The notes beneath the pieces were generated by a model. That model was not told the origin of the DNA and did no database searches. It saw nothing but the letters and a program-made list of their open reading frames with translations. A DNA stretch of 64,000 nucleotides. Origin: Crossiella sp. CA-258035. Lineage in GTDB: Bacteria; Actinomycetota; Actinomycetes; Mycobacteriales; Pseudonocardiaceae. Shown piece by piece: positions 8,698 to 16,590 of this stretch (position 1 is its first letter; each line of letters starts with the position of its first letter). The stretch lies in the NCBI RefSeq assembly GCF_030064675.1, contig NZ_CP116413.1:6418001-6482000 (forward strand). The letters run 5' to 3'. The position numbers were made by a program, and so were the translations under genes.

Positions 8698-10382
8698 CAC
8701 AACACCTCCGGCACATCGACAACCCGGGCCCGCAGCCATTCGCCGAGCGCCTTGGCCTGCGGGTCGAACCGGGTGGCCGAGGCCACCCCGTCGCCGAGCA
8801 GGCCGCGGATGACGAAGTTCACCGCGCGCAGGTTCGGCAGCGCGTGCCGTTCGACGGTCAGCTCCGCGCATTCCGGCAGCAGTTCTTGGAGCCGTTCGAC
8901 GGTGAGGTGGTGGAACAGCCAGCGGTAGGCCGGTTCCGAGCGCACCCACACGCCGAGGTTGGCGTCGCCGCCCTTGTCCCCGGAGCGGGCCCCGGCGATC
9001 CGCCCGAGCGGTCCGCGCCGGGTCGGCTCGTGCCGCCCGAACGGCGCGGGTCCGCTGTCACTCCAGGACTCGGCGAGCTGCTGCCCCACCGGTTCCTCGA
9101 CTTCGACCCTGCTCCCGTCCGGCAGCACCGCGACCTGCGTGACCGCGCTCCGGTCCACGTAGGCGGCCGAGTAGACCCCGAACGGGGTGCCGTCGCTGGG
9201 TGGCGCGGTCACGTGGAAACCCGGGTAGGAGGCCAGCGCCAGCTCGATCGCCGAGCGGGAGAACGCCTTGACCCGCTTGGGATCGGTGTCCTTGATGGTG
9301 GCGTGCAGCAGCGCGCTGGCGGTCTCCTCGGTGTCCGCGTCGGCCCGGTCGGTGCGGGCCAGCGTCCAGGTCAGCCCCTGCCCGCCGATGGCCTGCTCCA
9401 GCTGGGCGCGCACCAGGTCGGCCTTGCGCTGCACGTCCAGTCCACAGAGGACGAAGGTGGTGGCGTTGCGGAACCCGCCGAGCCGGTTCAGGCACACCTT
9501 GAGCTGTTCCGGCGGCGGCGCGCCGGTCACCCCGTGGATGCGCACCCGGTCGGGCCCGGCCTGTTCCAGCTGGATGGTGTCGAAGCGGGTGGTGACATCG
9601 GGCCCGAGGTAGGCCGGTTCGGCGATCTCGTAGAGCAGCTGCGCGGTGACGGTGTCCACGGTGACCGCGCCGCCGGCGCCCTCGTGCTTGGTGATCACCG
9701 AGCTGCCGTCGGCGGCGACCTCCGCGATCGGGAACCCCGGCTTGCGGAGGTCGGCGAGGTCGGCGAAGAAGGCGAAGTTGCCGCCGGTGGCCTGGGTGCC
9801 GCATTCCAGCACGTGCCCGGCCACGGTGGCCCCGGCCAGCGCGTCCCAGTCGGTGCGCGACCAGCCGAAGTGCGCGGCGGCGGGTCCGACCACCAGGGAG
9901 GCGTCGGTGACCCGTCCGGTGACCACCACGTCGGCCCCGGCGCGCAGGCACTCCGCGATGCCCCAGGCGCCGAGGTAGGCGTTGGCGGTCAGCGGCTCCC
10001 CGAAGCCCAGCTCGCCGGCTCGGTGCCGCAGGTCGTCGCCTTCGACGTGCGCGACCCGGACGTCCAGGCCCAGCTTTCCGGCCAGCGCCCGCAGCGCCGC
10101 GGCCAGCCCGGCCGGGTTGAGCCCGCCCGCGTTGGTGACGATCTTGACACCGCGTTCCACGGCGAGCCCGAGGCAGTCCTCCAGCTGGCGCACGAAGGTG
10201 CGCGCGTAGCCCAGCGAAGGGTCCTTGAGCCGGTCCCGCCCGAGGATCAGCATGGTCAGTTCGGCGAGGTAGTCGCCGGTGAGGATGTGCAGTTCGCCGT
10301 CATGTAGTTGTTCGCGAACCGCGCTGAACCGGTCACCGTAGAAGCCGGAGGCGTTGCCGATCCGCAGCACCCGGTCAGTCAT
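8694..10382 (-). CDS. Acyclic terpene utilization AtuA family protein (DUF1446)
   Basis: This 562-residue protein has an N-terminal DUF1446/AtuA region (about residues 3-445, starting RIGNASGFYGDR and containing TNAGGLNPAGLAAAL) and a C-terminal ferredoxin-fold AtuA-like domain (about 460-555, GRIAGARSGDKGGDANLGV). AtuA is required for citronellol/geraniol growth in Pseudomonas, but its biochemical role is unresolved. Here it lies between a TIGR03084 gene (8-bp overlap at 10375-10382) and an acyl-CoA dehydrogenase gene (4-bp overlap), a grouping common in actinobacteria. That context suggests acyl-CoA catabolism of branched acids rather than a proven terpene pathway. Confidence 0.85.
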   Translation of the reverse strand: MTDRVLRIGNASGFYGDRFSAVREQLHDGELHILTGDYLAELTMLILGRDRLKDPSLGYARTFVRQLEDCLGLAVERGVKIVTNAGGLNPAGLAAALRALAGKLGLDVRVAHVEGDDLRHRAGELGFGEPLTANAYLGAWGIAECLRAGADVVVTGRVTDASLVVGPAAAHFGWSRTDWDALAGATVAGHVLECGTQATGGNFAFFADLADLRKPGFPIAEVAADGSSVITKHEGAGGAVTVDTVTAQLLYEIAEPAYLGPDVTTRFDTIQLEQAGPDRVRIHGVTGAPPPEQLKVCLNRLGGFRNATTFVLCGLDVQRKADLVRAQLEQAIGGQGLTWTLARTDRADADTEETASALLHATIKDTDPKRVKAFSRSAIELALASYPGFHVTAPPSDGTPFGVYSAAYVDRSAVTQVAVLPDGSRVEVEEPVGQQLAESWSDSGPAPFGRHEPTRRGPLGRIAGARSGDKGGDANLGVWVRSEPAYRWLFHHLTVERLQELLPECAELTVERHALPNLRAVNFVIRGLLGDGVASATRFDPQAKALGEWLRARVVDVPEVLW

Positions 10383-11163
10383 CGAACCGCCCCGGCTCGC
10401 GGTCGGCTCCCGGCGGCCCGGCGAAGGCCTGCGCGATGCTCATCCACTTGGCCGCCACCGCCCCGGTGACGCTCAGCTTCAGATCGGCCGGGTTGCGCCT
10501 GCGCACGACGAGCAGGCAGAACTCCAGCGCGGACCCGCTGACCCGGTCCTCGGCCTCCTCCGGTCCCCATTCCCAGCGATCGCCCGAAGGTCCGGTCAGC
10601 TCGACCCGGACCGGCTTGTCCGGCAACGGTTCCTGGCGCACCGCGAAGGCGAACCCCATGGTCCGCACGCCCAGGTGCGCGATGTGCCGCAGCCGGTCGG
10701 TGGGCTCGCGCCGGACACCGAGGGCGTCGGCCACGTCCTGTCCGTGCGCCCAGGTCTCCATGATCCGCGCGGTGGCCATCGAGGTGGCCTTCATCGGCGG
10801 CCCGAACCACGGGATCTTCTCCGCCGGCGGCACCGCGGCCAGCGCCGCGCGCAGCGCGTCCCGCCCGGCCCGCCAGCGCCCGAGCAGCGACTCCGGCGCC
10901 TCGCCGACCCCCTCGGCCGCGCCTTCCTCCACAAAGGACAGTGGGTTGGCGGTCTTCAGCGACTCGGCGAACCCGGCCGGATCGGCGGCGGCCAGGATGG
11001 CCTGCCGGTCGGTCCAGGCCAGGTGCGCGAGCTGGTGCGCGATGGTCCAACCCTCGGCCGGGGTGGGTGTGGCCAGCCCGACCAGGTCGAGTCCGGCGAC
11101 GAGGCGGTCCAGGTCACCGCCCTCGGCGTCGAGATCGGCCAGCAGTCCGGTCAGCGTGCTCAT
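10375..11163 (-). CDS. TIGR03084 family protein (DinB/maleylpyruvate isomerase-like fold)
   Basis: The 262-residue protein has the N-terminal bundle of mycothiol-dependent maleylpyruvate isomerase/DinB proteins: a helix with TPTPAEGWTIAHQLAHLAW and a later METWAHGQDVADALG, supplying histidines that could bind a metal. The C-terminal third is the family-specific domain. ATG 11163 overlaps the TetR stop as ATGA. Members of this family are recurrent neighbours of AtuA genes; whether they are enzymes is not established. A mycothiol- or metal-dependent step in handling the operon's substrate is a reasonable but unproven guess. Confidence 0.8.
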   Translation of the reverse strand: MSTLTGLLADLDAEGGDLDRLVAGLDLVGLATPTPAEGWTIAHQLAHLAWTDRQAILAAADPAGFAESLKTANPLSFVEEGAAEGVGEAPESLLGRWRAGRDALRAALAAVPPAEKIPWFGPPMKATSMATARIMETWAHGQDVADALGVRREPTDRLRHIAHLGVRTMGFAFAVRQEPLPDKPVRVELTGPSGDRWEWGPEEAEDRVSGSALEFCLLVVRRRNPADLKLSVTGAVAAKWMSIAQAFAGPPGADREPGRFDD

Positions 11164-11771
11164 CGGCGTTGCCCTCCCAGCGCGTCATCCAGCATGGCCG
11201 CCCACTGCCGCACGATCCGCTTGCGGCGCTTGCCGTCGTCGGTGAGCAGGTTCGCCAGCGCCAGACCGCGGATCAGGTCCAGCGTGGCCTGCACCGCCTC
11301 CCGCACCCCAGGCCGGGACTCGTCGACGCGGAGCAGTTCCAGGGCCAGCCGGTGCGTCTCCCGCCCCAGCCGCGCCTGCAACGGCAGCACCAGCTCGTGC
11401 AGCTCCGGGTCGGTGCGGGCGGCGACCCAGAGCTCCAGCGCCGCGGTGAACAGCGGGCTGGCGTAGAAGTCGGCGAGCAGCTCGACCACCGCGGCGGTGT
11501 GCCCGCCCTCGGCAGGCGCGCTCGCGGCCTGCGCGCGCAACTGCTCGACACCCATCGCGCCCACGTACTCCACCGCCGCCGCGACCAGTTCGCCGCGGGT
11601 CCGGAAGTGGTGCAGCTGCGCGCCCCTGGACACCCCGGCGCGCTGGGCGACCAGGGTGGTGGTGGTCCCGGCCCAGCCGCGTTCGACCAGCGCGTCCACG
11701 GTGGCCACCATCAGCTTGCGCCGCGTCTCACGGCTGCGGTCAGCCTGCCTCTGCCTGGTCGGCGCGCCCAT
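11160..11771 (-). CDS. TetR family transcriptional regulator of the AtuA/carboxylase operon
   Basis: This 203-residue regulator has an N-terminal TetR helix-turn-helix (about residues 15-62, TVDALVERGWAGTTTTLVAQ followed by RAGVSRGAQLHHF) and an all-helical ligand-binding domain. It is the first gene of the eight-gene minus-strand operon and its stop overlaps the next start. A near-perfect palindrome lies 21-52 bp upstream of its ATG, so autoregulation and control of the whole operon is the simplest model. The likely inducer is an acyl-CoA intermediate, as in other TetR regulators of fatty-acid catabolism; this is inference. Confidence 0.88.
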   Translation of the reverse strand: MGAPTRQRQADRSRETRRKLMVATVDALVERGWAGTTTTLVAQRAGVSRGAQLHHFRTRGELVAAAVEYVGAMGVEQLRAQAASAPAEGGHTAAVVELLADFYASPLFTAALELWVAARTDPELHELVLPLQARLGRETHRLALELLRVDESRPGVREAVQATLDLIRGLALANLLTDDGKRRKRIVRQWAAMLDDALGGQRR

Positions 11772-11791
11772 GCCGGCAGAGTCTTCCGCCG

Positions 11792-11823
11792 AACTAACAA
11801 ACAGTCAAGCCTGCTTGTTAGTT
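11792..11823. promoter_or_regulatory. Probable TetR operator palindrome
   Basis: Nine-base arms aactaacaa (11792-11800) and ttgttagtt (11815-11823) are perfect inverted repeats, with further matching bases inside. A nested palindrome caagc-ct-gcttg occupies 11806-11817. The site lies in front of tetR and 138 bp before the divergent NTF2-like gene, so it could control both directions. Confidence 0.7.
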
Positions 11824-11882
11824 GCGTGCGCAGCGACCCACGTCACACCACTTCGGCCGCCAACCGGCTTGCACCGCTGAAT

Positions 11883-11900
11883 CGTACGCTGTACCGTACG
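11883..11900. promoter_or_regulatory. Palindromic element and probable promoter region of the NTF2-like gene
   Basis: Two copies of cgtacg (11883-11888 and 11895-11900) flank ctgtac. A TTGCAC at 11869-11874, 17 bases before TACCGT (11892-11897), could be the -35/-10 pair, which would put the palindrome over the -10 region. This is pattern evidence only. Confidence 0.35.
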
Positions 11901-11960
11901 TCATACGAACTGCTGGCGTGGCCGCGCGCCCGCAGCTCAGCGCGAGAAGAAGGAGTCACC

Positions 11961-12398
11961 TTGACCCACACCCCCGTACTGCCCACCGACGGCGCTGGTT
12001 TCGTCCCTGCCAGCGAGGACGTCGAGAGCGTGCTCGCCTGGTTCGCCGAGTACGACGCCGCCGCGGGCGCGGGCGAGATCCAGCGGATGGCCGACATGGC
12101 GCTGTTCCCGATCAACGTGATCAGCACCGACGCCGAGGGCAACGCCTCGGCCGCTTCGTGGACCCGGGAGGTCTTCGTCGAGCGCTGGACCGAGATCCTC
12201 GGCGGTGGCCACGACATCGAGATGAAGTCCGTCCGCACGCCGCACTTCGTCAGCCGGGAGCTGGTGTTCGTCACCACCGACTCCACCTTCACCGTGGAAG
12301 GGCACACCCAGACCGTGCGCTACGGCGACCTGCTGGTGCGCGTCGGCGGGCGCTGGCTGTTCCAGACCATGGTGCAGGGCGGCTGGGGCCAGCAGTAA
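11961..12398 (+). CDS. SnoaL/NTF2-like domain protein
   Basis: This 145-residue single-domain protein has the NTF2-like pattern: an N-terminal helix (EDVESVLAWFAEYDAAAGAG), a short middle helix, then three long beta strands (SRELVFVTTDSTFTVEG, QTVRYGDLLVRVGGRWLFQT). Such folds include ketosteroid isomerase-like enzymes and small-molecule binders; no catalytic residues stand out. The TTG start at 11961 is favoured by AAGGAG at 11950-11955 with five-base spacing; the frame extends upstream without a better start. It is divergent from tetR and may share its operator, and a hairpin follows the stop. Function unknown. Confidence 0.7.
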   Translation: MTHTPVLPTDGAGFVPASEDVESVLAWFAEYDAAAGAGEIQRMADMALFPINVISTDAEGNASAASWTREVFVERWTEILGGGHDIEMKSVRTPHFVSRELVFVTTDSTFTVEGHTQTVRYGDLLVRVGGRWLFQTMVQGGWGQQ

Positions 12399-12411
12399 CA
12401 ATGCGCACGCT

Positions 12412-12445
12412 ACGACGGGTCCGGCCTGCCGCGCGGGCCCGTCGT
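12412..12445 (+). terminator. Hairpin after the NTF2-like gene
   Basis: Arms acgacggg (12412-12419) and cccgtcgt (12438-12445) form an 8-bp stem. There is no T-run after it, so it may be a weak or factor-assisted terminator. It overlaps the possible GTG at 12444, which argues for the later start of the next gene. Confidence 0.45.
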
Positions 12446-12461
12446 GGCGCACACTGCACGG

Positions 12462-12992
12462 GTGATCACCGTTGCGCTCAACCAGAACGCGGTGGCCGCG
12501 CTGCGCGGTCCCGGCCTGCGCACCACCGCGCTGCCGACGGAGCCGCTGCACGCCTCGCTGCACACGGCGGTCATCGAACCCGGCCTGGCCCGCCTCTCCG
12601 GCGGGCTGGTCTTCGCCGCGCTGGCCGGCTCCGGCATCCCGGCCGGCCCTGACCTCACCGGCCGGGAGTGCCTGGCCAACAAGCTGCACCTGAGCTACCA
12701 CCTGCCGGTCTCCACCGGGGTCCCGGACGACGGCAGCGAGCTGGACGTGGACGAGGGCGACCAGCGACTGATGCTGCGCCAGGGCATCCTGCTCGGTTTC
12801 GCGGTGTGCGAACTGGCCGGGAAGCTGCCCGAGCCGGTGCCGGTTCGCTCGATCGTGTCGGTCAGCCGCTCCTCGGGAACTTTCCGCTTCCACCAGGTCC
12901 GGCCGGGGGAGCACTGGCTGGCCGAGGACCTGGACGACTACAAGGACGAGCGGATCGCCGCCGTCGACTTCCGGCCCCCGACCGCGGCATGA
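12462..12992 (+). CDS. Uncharacterised protein, first of a coupled three-gene set
   Basis: About 176 residues, no family recognised. It has no signal peptide or membrane segment. The sequence alternates short hydrophobic stretches with Asp/Glu-rich loops, ending LAEDLDDYKDERIAAVDF, and looks like a soluble alpha/beta protein. I chose GTG 12462 (VITVALNQNAV) because GTG 12444 is inside the preceding hairpin; neither has a clear ribosome site. Its TGA overlaps the ATG of the next gene as ATGA, so it is translationally coupled to the first of two paralogous unknown proteins. Codon use is typical of the window. Confidence 0.6.
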   Translation: MITVALNQNAVAALRGPGLRTTALPTEPLHASLHTAVIEPGLARLSGGLVFAALAGSGIPAGPDLTGRECLANKLHLSYHLPVSTGVPDDGSELDVDEGDQRLMLRQGILLGFAVCELAGKLPEPVPVRSIVSVSRSSGTFRFHQVRPGEHWLAEDLDDYKDERIAAVDFRPPTAA

Positions 12993-14074
12993 GCGATATC
13001 GACTTCTACGCCGACCTGGTCGCCACCGGCGCGGTGCTCGGCGCCGACCGGCACTGGACCCCGGCCGAGCTGGACGAGCTGTTCGACGCGGACAACCGCG
13101 AGTACGTCGAAGCGGTCTCCACCGAGGCGCTCAACCTGGACTACGGCCTGGTGGAGTACTACTGGGAACGGGAGTCCCAGCGCGCACCGTGGCACGGCGT
13201 GCACCTGAGCGCCCAGGTGCACCGGCTGACCATCGGCTGGGCCGACCCGCCCGCCCTGCTGAGTGAGAACTACGGCGCGTTCGAGCCGAACCCGTCCTTC
13301 GCCGAACTCCGCGCCGAGCTCGACCGCCGGGACATCCCCCTCATCGAGCTGCCCCAGGAGCTCCCGGCGCACCGCTCCTACTGGCAGCCGGACAGCCAGG
13401 CCGTGGTGGTCGAGATCGTCGCCCAGGAGGAGTTCCTCACCTCCCCGTCGGAGGAGATCGGCTCGATCAACGGCATCTCCGCCCCCGGCCTGCTGCACAA
13501 CCTGCCCCGCCCCCGCTTCGACGCGATCCGCCAGTCCCTCCACCAGCTCGCCGAGGCCACCCCCGCCGCCCGCGAACGCTGGCTGGACAAGCACGCGACC
13601 GACGCCGACTGGTGGCGCGACCGGCTGACCGTGTTCGCGATCAAGCTCGGCTGGCGGGAAAGCGCCGAAGCCGTCTGGGTGCCGCTCTACCTGTGGTTCG
13701 CCGAAGCGGCCCTGCGCCGCGACGCCCTGGACGCGGCTGACCTCGCCCGCCGCGTCGCCGAGACCGCCGCCCGCCTCGAGCTCTACACCGCCGAGGAGCT
13801 GCCCGCACTGCTGCCGAACCCCGACGAGCTGACCACCACCCTGCTCACCGGCCTGCCGCTGCACCGGGGCGAGGCCGACCAGCGCTGGGGCATGCCCGGC
13901 CTGCCTGGTGCGGAGGTCCGCCCCCTGCTGCGGTCCCGGCAACTGGTGGAGACCGCGGCCCGGCTGCGCCCGTTCCTGCGCGAAACCGCGGTCATCGCGG
14001 AGCTGGGCGAGTGGCTGCGGGTGTGGCCGGAGTTCGGCCGCGCGGCGGGCTTGTTAGAAATGCGCAGTGACTGA
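12989..14074 (+). CDS. Uncharacterised protein, paralogue A of a tandem pair
   Basis: This 361-residue protein is clearly related to the next gene's product: both open with D(I/L)DxYxxxxATGxxLGxDRHWxP, contain a DYGLxExxWxRxS block, and share SFAxLxxxLxxRDIPLxE and a C-terminal WxxxWPE. The second half carries a helical stretch (about 225-300). There is no signal peptide or known catalytic motif. ATG 12989 overlaps the upstream stop, and its own last eight bases overlap the next GTG. Tandem divergence within one operon suggests partners or specificity variants, for example immunity-like proteins; I do not recognise the family and this is speculation. Confidence 0.6.
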   Translation: MSDIDFYADLVATGAVLGADRHWTPAELDELFDADNREYVEAVSTEALNLDYGLVEYYWERESQRAPWHGVHLSAQVHRLTIGWADPPALLSENYGAFEPNPSFAELRAELDRRDIPLIELPQELPAHRSYWQPDSQAVVVEIVAQEEFLTSPSEEIGSINGISAPGLLHNLPRPRFDAIRQSLHQLAEATPAARERWLDKHATDADWWRDRLTVFAIKLGWRESAEAVWVPLYLWFAEAALRRDALDAADLARRVAETAARLELYTAEELPALLPNPDELTTTLLTGLPLHRGEADQRWGMPGLPGAEVRPLLRSRQLVETAARLRPFLRETAVIAELGEWLRVWPEFGRAAGLLEMRSD

Positions 14075-15215
14075 TCTGGACTGTTACGTCGAAGCCCTGG
14101 CCACCGGCACGCTGCTGGGCATCGACCGGCACTGGGGCCCAGCCCAGGTCGACGCCCTGCTCGGCGGCGAAGGCCGCGACGGCCTGAACGTGGACGCGCA
14201 CAACTGGTTCCGCGACTACGGCCTGGCCGAGATCTTCTGGCAGCGCCGCTCCCTGGCCCACCACTGGCGCGGCCACCACTTCTCGCTACAGCTGCACCGG
14301 CTCCCGCACGAGTGGTGCACCCCGAACGAGATGCTGGTCGCCCGCTACGGCGAGTTCCGCCCCCGCACCAGCTTCGCCGACCTCCACGCCGCACTGACCG
14401 AACGCGACATCCCCCTGGTCGAGGTACCCTACTACGACGAGGACTACCGCGAGTACCGCCAGCCCAGCTCCGGCGCCACGGTCCTCGTGGTCAACCACCA
14501 CCCCGACCCGGACCCCGACCACCCCGCCCTGGCCTTCGGCGACCTCTACCGCATCGGCTCCCCCACCGCCCCGCCCCACCTGGACCGCCCCCGCTGGGAG
14601 GCCCTCGGCCAGACCCTCACCCCGGTCCCGGCCCTGTCCCCGCCCGAGCGCGCGGCCTGGCTGACCGAGCACGAACCCACCGGCCCGGACCAGAGCGCCT
14701 GGTGGCACGGCGTGTTCACCCACCTGGCCTACCTGGACAAGCCGTTCGAGCCAGATCAGTCCCCCGTGCTCCTGTGGTTCCTGCACGAGTCCCTGAGCCG
14801 CCCCGCCCCGGTCCTCGCCGTGGCCCTGGACTGGCTGGAGGACCTGCGCGACACGATGTCCCCACCCGCCAACGCCACCCCGAGCGCCACCAACAGCGCT
14901 CCGCCCACCGCGACCAGCGCCCCGCTCCCGCCCGGCAACACCCCACCCCCGGCTGACAACTCCCGGCCCGCCTTCGCCCCTGCCACCGCCCTGCCCACCG
15001 CCGACGACATCGTCCGCCTCGCCCTGTCCGCCGCCCCCCTCTCCCCCGCCCACACCCGCTGGGCCGCCCCCGGCGTCCGAGGCCCCGACCTGCCCGCCCA
15101 GCTGCTGACCAGAGACCTGATCGCCGCCGCCACCCGCCAGCGCCGCCACCTCACCTCCCCCGACCTGCGCGAACAGCTCCTCCCCTGGCTCGAGCTCTGG
15201 CCGGAACTGCGCTGA
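14067..15215 (+). CDS. Uncharacterised protein, paralogue B of a tandem pair
   Basis: This 382-residue paralogue of the preceding protein keeps the N-terminal DRHW motif, the DYGL block and the C-terminal LELWPEL. It differs by a Pro/Thr/Ala-rich low-complexity insert (roughly residues 270-312) that probably forms a flexible linker between the conserved N-terminal part and the C-terminal helical segment. The GTG start at 14067 gives an 8-bp overlap with paralogue A. The reverse strand here also has a long glycine-rich open frame, which is a composition artefact of this insert. Function unknown. Confidence 0.6.
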   Translation: MTDLDCYVEALATGTLLGIDRHWGPAQVDALLGGEGRDGLNVDAHNWFRDYGLAEIFWQRRSLAHHWRGHHFSLQLHRLPHEWCTPNEMLVARYGEFRPRTSFADLHAALTERDIPLVEVPYYDEDYREYRQPSSGATVLVVNHHPDPDPDHPALAFGDLYRIGSPTAPPHLDRPRWEALGQTLTPVPALSPPERAAWLTEHEPTGPDQSAWWHGVFTHLAYLDKPFEPDQSPVLLWFLHESLSRPAPVLAVALDWLEDLRDTMSPPANATPSATNSAPPTATSAPLPPGNTPPPADNSRPAFAPATALPTADDIVRLALSAAPLSPAHTRWAAPGVRGPDLPAQLLTRDLIAAATRQRRHLTSPDLREQLLPWLELWPELR

Positions 15216-15226
15216 CCCTCCCCCTC

Positions 15227-15246
15227 TGTACCTAGTAGTATGTACA
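15227..15246. promoter_or_regulatory. Inverted repeat and likely promoter of the DUF4865 gene
   Basis: tgtac (15227-15231) and gtaca (15242-15246) flank ten bases that include TAGTAT at 15236-15241, a fair -10 hexamer. The ATG at 15257 follows closely, so the transcript would have a very short leader. A regulator binding this palindrome would block the -10. Confidence 0.4.
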
Positions 15247-15256
15247 GTACGGACCC

Positions 15257-15838
15257 ATGCACGCGATGCGCTACGCGATCACCCTGCCCGCCGACTACGA
15301 CATGGACGTCATCCGCGAGCGGGTGGCCACCCGGGGACACGCGCTGGACGAGTTCCCGGGCCTGGGCCTGAAGTCCTACCTGATCCGGGAACGCGGCGTG
15401 GCCGGCTCCCCGGTCAACCAGTACGCGCCGTTCTACCTGTGGCGAACCCCGGCCGGGATGAACGACTTCTTGTGGGGCAAGGGTTTCCAGGGCATCTGCG
15501 ACGACTTCGGCCGCCCCGTCGTCCAGCACTGGCTGGGCCTGGCCTTCGAACACGGCCCCGCCCACGCCGACTCGCCGATCTCCGCCACCACCGAGCTCAC
15601 CACCCTCCGCACCGCCGAACCCGGCACCGCGGTCCAGGCCGCCATCGCCGACCTGACCGCTCACGCCGCCACCCCCGGCGTGCACTGCACCGCCCTGGCC
15701 ATCGACCCCCGAACCTGGGAGCTGCTCCGCTACACCCTGTGGTGCGCCGAGCCCCCGGCCGAGGCAGGTGTCCACTTCCAGGTGCTGCACCTGTCCCGCC
15801 CCGAGCTGGACCAGCTGCCCACCGGCCGCCACTGGTGA
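15257..15838 (+). CDS. DUF4865 family protein
   Basis: A 193-residue protein beginning MHAMRYAITLPADYDMDVIRERV, the typical DUF4865 opening, followed by the conserved GLGLKSYLIRERG, NQYAPFYLWR and FLWGKGFQGICDDFGRP blocks. The fold resembles a duplicated monooxygenase/ferredoxin-like barrel. The family often sits near tautomerases or regulators, but its activity is not known. ATG 15257 or ATG 15266 could be the start; no strong Shine-Dalgarno is present, consistent with a short-leader transcript from the palindromic promoter just upstream. Confidence 0.7.
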   Translation: MHAMRYAITLPADYDMDVIRERVATRGHALDEFPGLGLKSYLIRERGVAGSPVNQYAPFYLWRTPAGMNDFLWGKGFQGICDDFGRPVVQHWLGLAFEHGPAHADSPISATTELTTLRTAEPGTAVQAAIADLTAHAATPGVHCTALAIDPRTWELLRYTLWCAEPPAEAGVHFQVLHLSRPELDQLPTGRHW

Positions 15839-15872
15839 AACTCCCGCGCACACCCGCCCCGGAGTTGGCAGG

Positions 15873-16430
15873 ATGCCCCCCATGACCGCCCCACCCGAGC
15901 AGATCACCACGGACCGCCTGGTGCTGCGCCGCCTCCACCTGTCCGATGTGGACGAAGTGCAGACCGTGGCCGCCGACGCGCTCCCCCACCTGCACCCGTG
16001 GATGCCTTGGGCGGGAACGGAATACACCCGGGAGACCGCGGCCACCTGGCTCACCTTCGTGCAAGAGGGATGGCGGACCGGCACCGCGTACAGCTACGGA
16101 GTCACCCTGTCCGGCAACCTCATCGGCGCCACCGGCCTGGAACGCCGAATCGGCCCCGGCGGCCTGGAGATCGGCTACTGGCTACACCCGGCCCACACCG
16201 GCAACGGCTACGCCACCGAAACCGCCGCCGCCCTCACCCGCACCGCGTTCACGTTGCCGGACATCACTTTCGTCCAAATCTGGCACGACCTGGCCAACAC
16301 CCGCAGCGCCGCCGTCCCCAAACGCCTCGGCTTCACCGAAGTGGCCCGCCACGAGCCACCCCGCGAACCCCTGAGCCCCGGCAAGATCGGCGTAGACGTG
16401 GTCTGGCAGCTCAACCGCCCCCCAAGCTGA
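15873..16430 (+). CDS. GNAT family N-acetyltransferase (RimJ/RimL-like)
   Basis: About 185 residues with the GNAT fold of ribosomal-protein acetyltransferases: TDRLVLRRLHLSDVDE at the N-terminus, IGYWLHPAHTGNGYATE providing the acetyl-CoA pyrophosphate loop, and NTRSAAVPKRLGFTEV near the C-terminus. It would acetylate a small molecule or a protein N-terminus using acetyl-CoA. ATG 15873 has GGAG eight bases upstream; ATG 15882 is an alternative. The gene follows DUF4865 by 34 bp on the same strand and is convergent with the HxlR gene. The substrate cannot be inferred. Confidence 0.82.
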   Translation: MPPMTAPPEQITTDRLVLRRLHLSDVDEVQTVAADALPHLHPWMPWAGTEYTRETAATWLTFVQEGWRTGTAYSYGVTLSGNLIGATGLERRIGPGGLEIGYWLHPAHTGNGYATETAAALTRTAFTLPDITFVQIWHDLANTRSAAVPKRLGFTEVARHEPPREPLSPGKIGVDVVWQLNRPPS

Positions 16431-16590
16431 CCCCAAACCCACCTCCAGGTTCACCAGTTCGAGCGACCTGAACCCGGAACCTTGCACTCTGATCGACTCG
16501 TTACCGCAGAGAGAAGCAGTGGGCGGCGGCGGGACACGGTGACCCACGGCCCCACCCGGCCCGATCCCACCCGGCCCGGCCCCAGCCGCC

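Noticed and set aside
14286-15149. Glycine-rich minus-strand open frame resembling a PE_PGRS protein
   Set aside because: It is the antisense of the Pro/Ala/Thr-rich paralogue B and has no conserved N-terminus.
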